From positions 18,786,001-18,850,000 of the forward strand of contig OY727097.1 in the NCBI GenBank assembly GCA_963402885.1: a stretch of DNA of 64,000 bases. Direction: 5' to 3'. This DNA comes from Antedon bifida (Eukaryota > Echinodermata > Crinoidea > Comatulida > Antedonidae). Both the position numbers and the translations under genes were made by a program. Shown here piece by piece: positions 60,458 through 64,000 of this stretch. The number at the start of each line of letters is the position of its first letter. The stretch's first letter is position 1. The notes beneath the pieces are model-generated. The model saw only the letters and a list, made by a program, of their open reading frames with translations, was not told where the DNA came from and did not search any database.

Positions 60458-60459
60458 TT

Positions 60460-61289
60460 CTGGAAAATAAAAAAAATGTTCAGATAAACAATGGTATTGT
60501 TGGCAGTCATAGTGTTAATCAACTATCAAGTGGATCACCCAATATAAAACGGAACACAATACATATACAAATGTTTACTGGGATGAGGAGCATTGTTAAA
60601 AATATAGCCCAAGGTCATCTGGTGACTATATTATCTCCCGATCCAGATCACTGAGCCCAGTAAATATTTGTTTTATACACCATACCACACAATTCGGTTG
60701 TAGGCTAGGCCGAAGCGAACGCATAACATGGACTTGGTTGGAGTAGGCCTAGCTAGTGGCATGCACAGTTCATCATTCTTTCACCGAGGAGAAGCAACAT
60801 CATCAAATGGCCTGCATTTGATAATTAGTCGCTTCCAGATAAACAATAATTTTCCCAAAATACTTTATTTGTTTCTTCATATTTTAACTGGCAACTAAAC
60901 TTACTACATTCAGTCTAAGTTAGCTACATCTACACAAGTTTTAAATACCATCGTAGGCTAGCAACACAATCATCGTTGAAAGATGCCGGAATAAAACATT
61001 AACATAAAGTATATCATTTCATCCTTTTAAATAATCTTTTGAGATGACCTGGAATTGTGTAACCAGAGTCCGGAAATGCAAGCATAATATGGCCACTCAA
61101 GGATTTTTTTCTCACTTGTACTAGTTAATAACATTTATTAGAGTGCATCTCGCTTATCCGTACCCTATTTTCTCCAAGATTTTAATATTTGTCAGGGGAA
61201 AATTTCATTTTAAAATGTTGTTTAGCAATATTCCTAATCAAACTGATTTTTGAGTCAAGAAACATAGTTTTGTATTGTATTTTTTGCTA
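60460..61289. other. Upstream of DNAH2 start: inferred 5' UTR intron and possible promoter
   Basis: The 3' splice site at 60460-60461 shows that a non-coding exon lies upstream. Its position was not located. No convincing RFX X-box was seen; GTTGCCAG near 60890 (minus strand) is only a half-site. A TAGGCTAGGCCGAAGCG stretch lies near 60703. Confidence 0.5.
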
Positions 61290-64000
61290 TAGTATCCCCA
61301 TTTTACACTTTCTCTGGGAAAAAATTAGAAACAAGTGTTTCTCAACTGATTTGTGTCATATGGGGTCTATATATCCACCAAAAAAAAGTTCCAGCTCATC
61401 TGGCCTGGGGAAAGCCGCCATTTTGGATTTTCAAAATGGCCGCCATAAAATACAGGTTTTTGCTCATATCTCCTCTTCTACATCATGCATGGAAATGATT
61501 TTGGTGGCAAAGTGTATGTTTTGAGGGTCAAGGAATCTAAATACAGCATTTTGAAGTTCACTCAATAACCGCCATATTGTTTTTCAAAATGGCCGTCTTA
61601 AAATACAGATTTGTGCTTATCTCAGCTTCTACATCATGTATAGACATGATTTTGGTGGCAAAATGTAGGTTTTGACGGTCAAGGAATCCAAATACAGCAT
61701 TAATTTGAATTTCACCCAATGGCCGCCATTTTAAAAATCAAAATGGCTGCTATAAAATTTACAGATTTTTCCTCATATCTCAGCTTCTACATCATATGAA
61801 CGTAATTTTGGTAGAAAAGTATATGTTTTGAAGGTCAAGGAATTCAAATATAGTATTTTAAAGTTCACCTAATGCCCGCCATTTTGTTTTTAAAAATGGC
61901 TGCCATAAAATTTACAGATTTGTCCTCGTACCTCAGCTTCTACATGGAAGGTGCATGGAAGTGATTTTGGTGGCAATGTTTATGTTTTGAGGGTCAAGAA
62001 ATCTAAATACAGCTTTTTGAAGTTCACTCAATGGCCACCATTTTGATTGTCAAAATGGCCACCATAAGCTACAGGTTTTTCCTAATTTATGAGCTACTAT
62101 GATTATGATTTTGCTAAGCCTATGTTTTGAAGGTTACAGAATAAAAACAAAATTCAGCTTTTGAAATACAGTTGGAAAGTGATGACGAGAATAAGTCAAT
62201 ATGTTGGTGATAATATATGGGAACCACAATGATTATGGACCCATGAGATACTGTACACAAGAAGATATCAGCGATGTACTGTAACTATATCATTCGCATG
62301 AAGAACCTAAAAATAAAATATTCTAAAAAAGTTTGTTAGACGACATTTTAAGATATTTTCCAAATCCTAAAGAGAAGCATGGCCAATTTTAGTTAAGCAT
62401 ATTCCAATCAGATACATTATAGATAAAGCAATTTAAAGCAACATATCTTATGTGACTGAATGTATGGTTACCTAATACACTGGGGACTAACACTACTTCA
62501 CCATAACTGGTCTGGATTTATGCATGTAGGTATAATGCGATAACTGGACAAATCGACGATAGTTTATGCCGATCATTCTTTTTTATCCAATTAACATGTC
62601 AACAGTTTATACAATGGTACAGCCACTCTGAAAACGTATATCTAGCTGCTCATCTACCAGTCATAATAATCAGACACGGAGGAGTTTATCTTTTCAGGAG
62701 CTTTCTTGGTTATATTGGACATACTGGTGGCTTGAGGTTTTGAAGTTGTGCATAACCTACTTTAAAGAGAGCTGTATATTCTAAAGATCTTAGAAGATGC
62801 AGCTATGTATCATATAATGATGACACGAGATGAGGATGTACCATTTTGTCTCCAGATATAGACACAGTATAGGACAATTGACCATGATGGCCAATATGCC
62901 CGAACGACAAATTTCCATATACATACAATACAAGATGTTCCAAAAGAATGGATATCATGCAACGTGTTATAATGGTGAAGAATCAGTTTTCAGACATGAG
63001 CACATGACAATAGAGAAAACCTTATGTATCTTGAAATTTGTCTTTCAGCATTTCCAGATATAGCCTTCCACTTTTGGCATTTTGGCCATGACCAGCTGCT
63101 GCAAATATGAAAGCATACTGTAGATGCTATATCTGAACCTGGAGCTCCCAATTGCACAATCATGCCTAAAAAGTTATACCATCTAATGATACAGCCACAG
63201 CTTAAATGTTCTTGATATCTTTTTGACTTTCCCAGAAAGCTCTTAAGAATCTTTCGAGTTTGACGACAAATGCCAGTTTTCTTTCTATAATTATTTGCAT
63301 TACTTTACGTCACATTGGTTGATCGAAGGTTATTAGGATGGCAGATAAGCAGCTAGATTTAAACATAAATGCAGACCATTTAGGGTGACTAGTGTTGATC
63401 TCCCAGTGTATTACCATGTATTCTTAAGATATGTTACTTGCTTTATCCATAAGTTGTACTTTTAACTGCAAGTTGGCCATGCTTCTCTTTATATTTGGAA
63501 AATATCTTTACATGTCTATGTAACTTCTTTAGAATATCTTGTTTATTAGTTTCTTCTCGCGAATGATAGTTACAGTACACTCTCTGGTATCTTCTTGTGT
63601 ACCTCTTTGGTCGTAATCAGTATGGAACTCGATCTTGTGATTAACTCACGACGTTGACATAGTAATAATGAGGATTGTAATAGCGATAGATCTCGGAGAC
63701 TAGACAAAGGGGATTGTACATAAATGTTGTCATTATTATATGTTGTGCCAGTTTGATTGGGAATTTTAAAACTATTACTGTATTTAACAAACTGTATTAA
63801 AAAAAAGCAACATCTAAAGCCAGTGGAGCAGAAGCCTTCAACTATGAAGTTTGGTCCTAAATGGAATAAGAAGATCTGATCACTTTCCGACTCTGTATTT
63901 TAGAATGCTGATTTTTTATTCTGTAACAATCAAAACATAGACTTAGTTATCAAAATCATGTCTTCATTATGTATATGAGCTACGAAATTAGCAAAACCTG
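61290..64000 (-). mobile_element. Near-palindromic element, copy 2 (truncated by window edge)
   Basis: Begins TAGTATCCCCATTTTACACT and follows, in inverse, the sequence of copy 1 (29628-32803) through its ~165-bp AAATGGCCGCCAT units, the centre, and into the far arm. It ends at the window edge inside the last repeat arm, matching 30262 of copy 1. It is not inside a TTAA MITE; the left flank (CTA) is unrelated to that of copy 1, so it is an independent insertion. Confidence 0.85.

Larger units (their letters stand above)
56461..59635 (-). mobile_element. CR1/Jockey-type LINE with target-site duplication
   Basis: Bounded by the 13-bp direct repeat TGTTTGCTAGCTC at 56448-56460 and 59636-59648. 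The minus-strand order is: two ~95-bp tandem units (about 59635-59455), endonuclease, reverse transcriptase, then a 3' tail AATGACATGAAATG followed by a poly-A run. No ORF1 was seen, so it is probably 5'-truncated or an ORF2-only form. Inserted in DNAH2 intron 1 in the same orientation as the host gene. Confidence 0.9.

Noticed and set aside
60880-60900. RFX X-box in the DNAH2 upstream region
   Set aside because: Only a GTTGCCAG half-site is present, without the matching second half.

Overview
The window is AT-rich, intron-dominated eukaryotic nuclear DNA. One protein-coding gene spans almost all of it on the minus strand: the 5' part of an axonemal dynein heavy chain that I recognise as DNAH2 (inner-arm I1/f, 1-beta type). 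Twenty-six coding exons were placed from the start codon at 60457 down to 2401. They join in a single consistent phase series (4771 nt, 1590 codons plus 1 nt), and their order and sequence follow the DNAH2 tail. They cover a divergent N-terminus, the DHC_N1 tail region and the start of the DHC_N2 linker. The AAA+ motor and the microtubule-binding stalk must lie beyond the left edge. About 7.5% of the window is coding.

The rest is introns packed with repeats, often nested. From left to right: diverged 150-170 bp tandem repeats (1-2240); a SINE inside a MITE (4717-5233); TTAA-flanked MITEs (5432-6023, 7781-8133); a 40-copy 44-bp minisatellite (11061-12830); a 2.3-kb element with very long terminal inverted repeats and TA flanks (12976-15295); a LINE tail (17300-17757); two further terminal-inverted-repeat elements (19324-19930, 20062-21672); a LINE fragment (23440-24095); a 3.2-kb near-palindromic element nested inside a TTAA MITE (29251-32952); an inverted pair of 15-bp minisatellite arrays resembling a foldback element (35179-36278); tRNA-derived SINEs; a 1.15-kb element with inverted ends (45439-46593); a six-copy 97-bp array (47540-48140); a LINE with a clear target-site duplication (56461-59635); and a second copy of the palindromic element running off the right edge (61290 on).

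The organism is a metazoan with motile cilia or flagella. The frequent AGGCCTA-type words, the mix of CR1/Jockey-type LINEs with several tRNA-SINE families, and the close match to animal DNAH2 suggest a marine invertebrate deuterostome, perhaps an echinoderm. That is an impression, not a proof. No second host gene, RNA gene, CRISPR array or prokaryotic feature was found. The most unusual items are the palindromic element (two copies), the foldback-like minisatellite palindrome, the CCAAT-rich 44-bp array, and a GC-AG intron in DNAH2.
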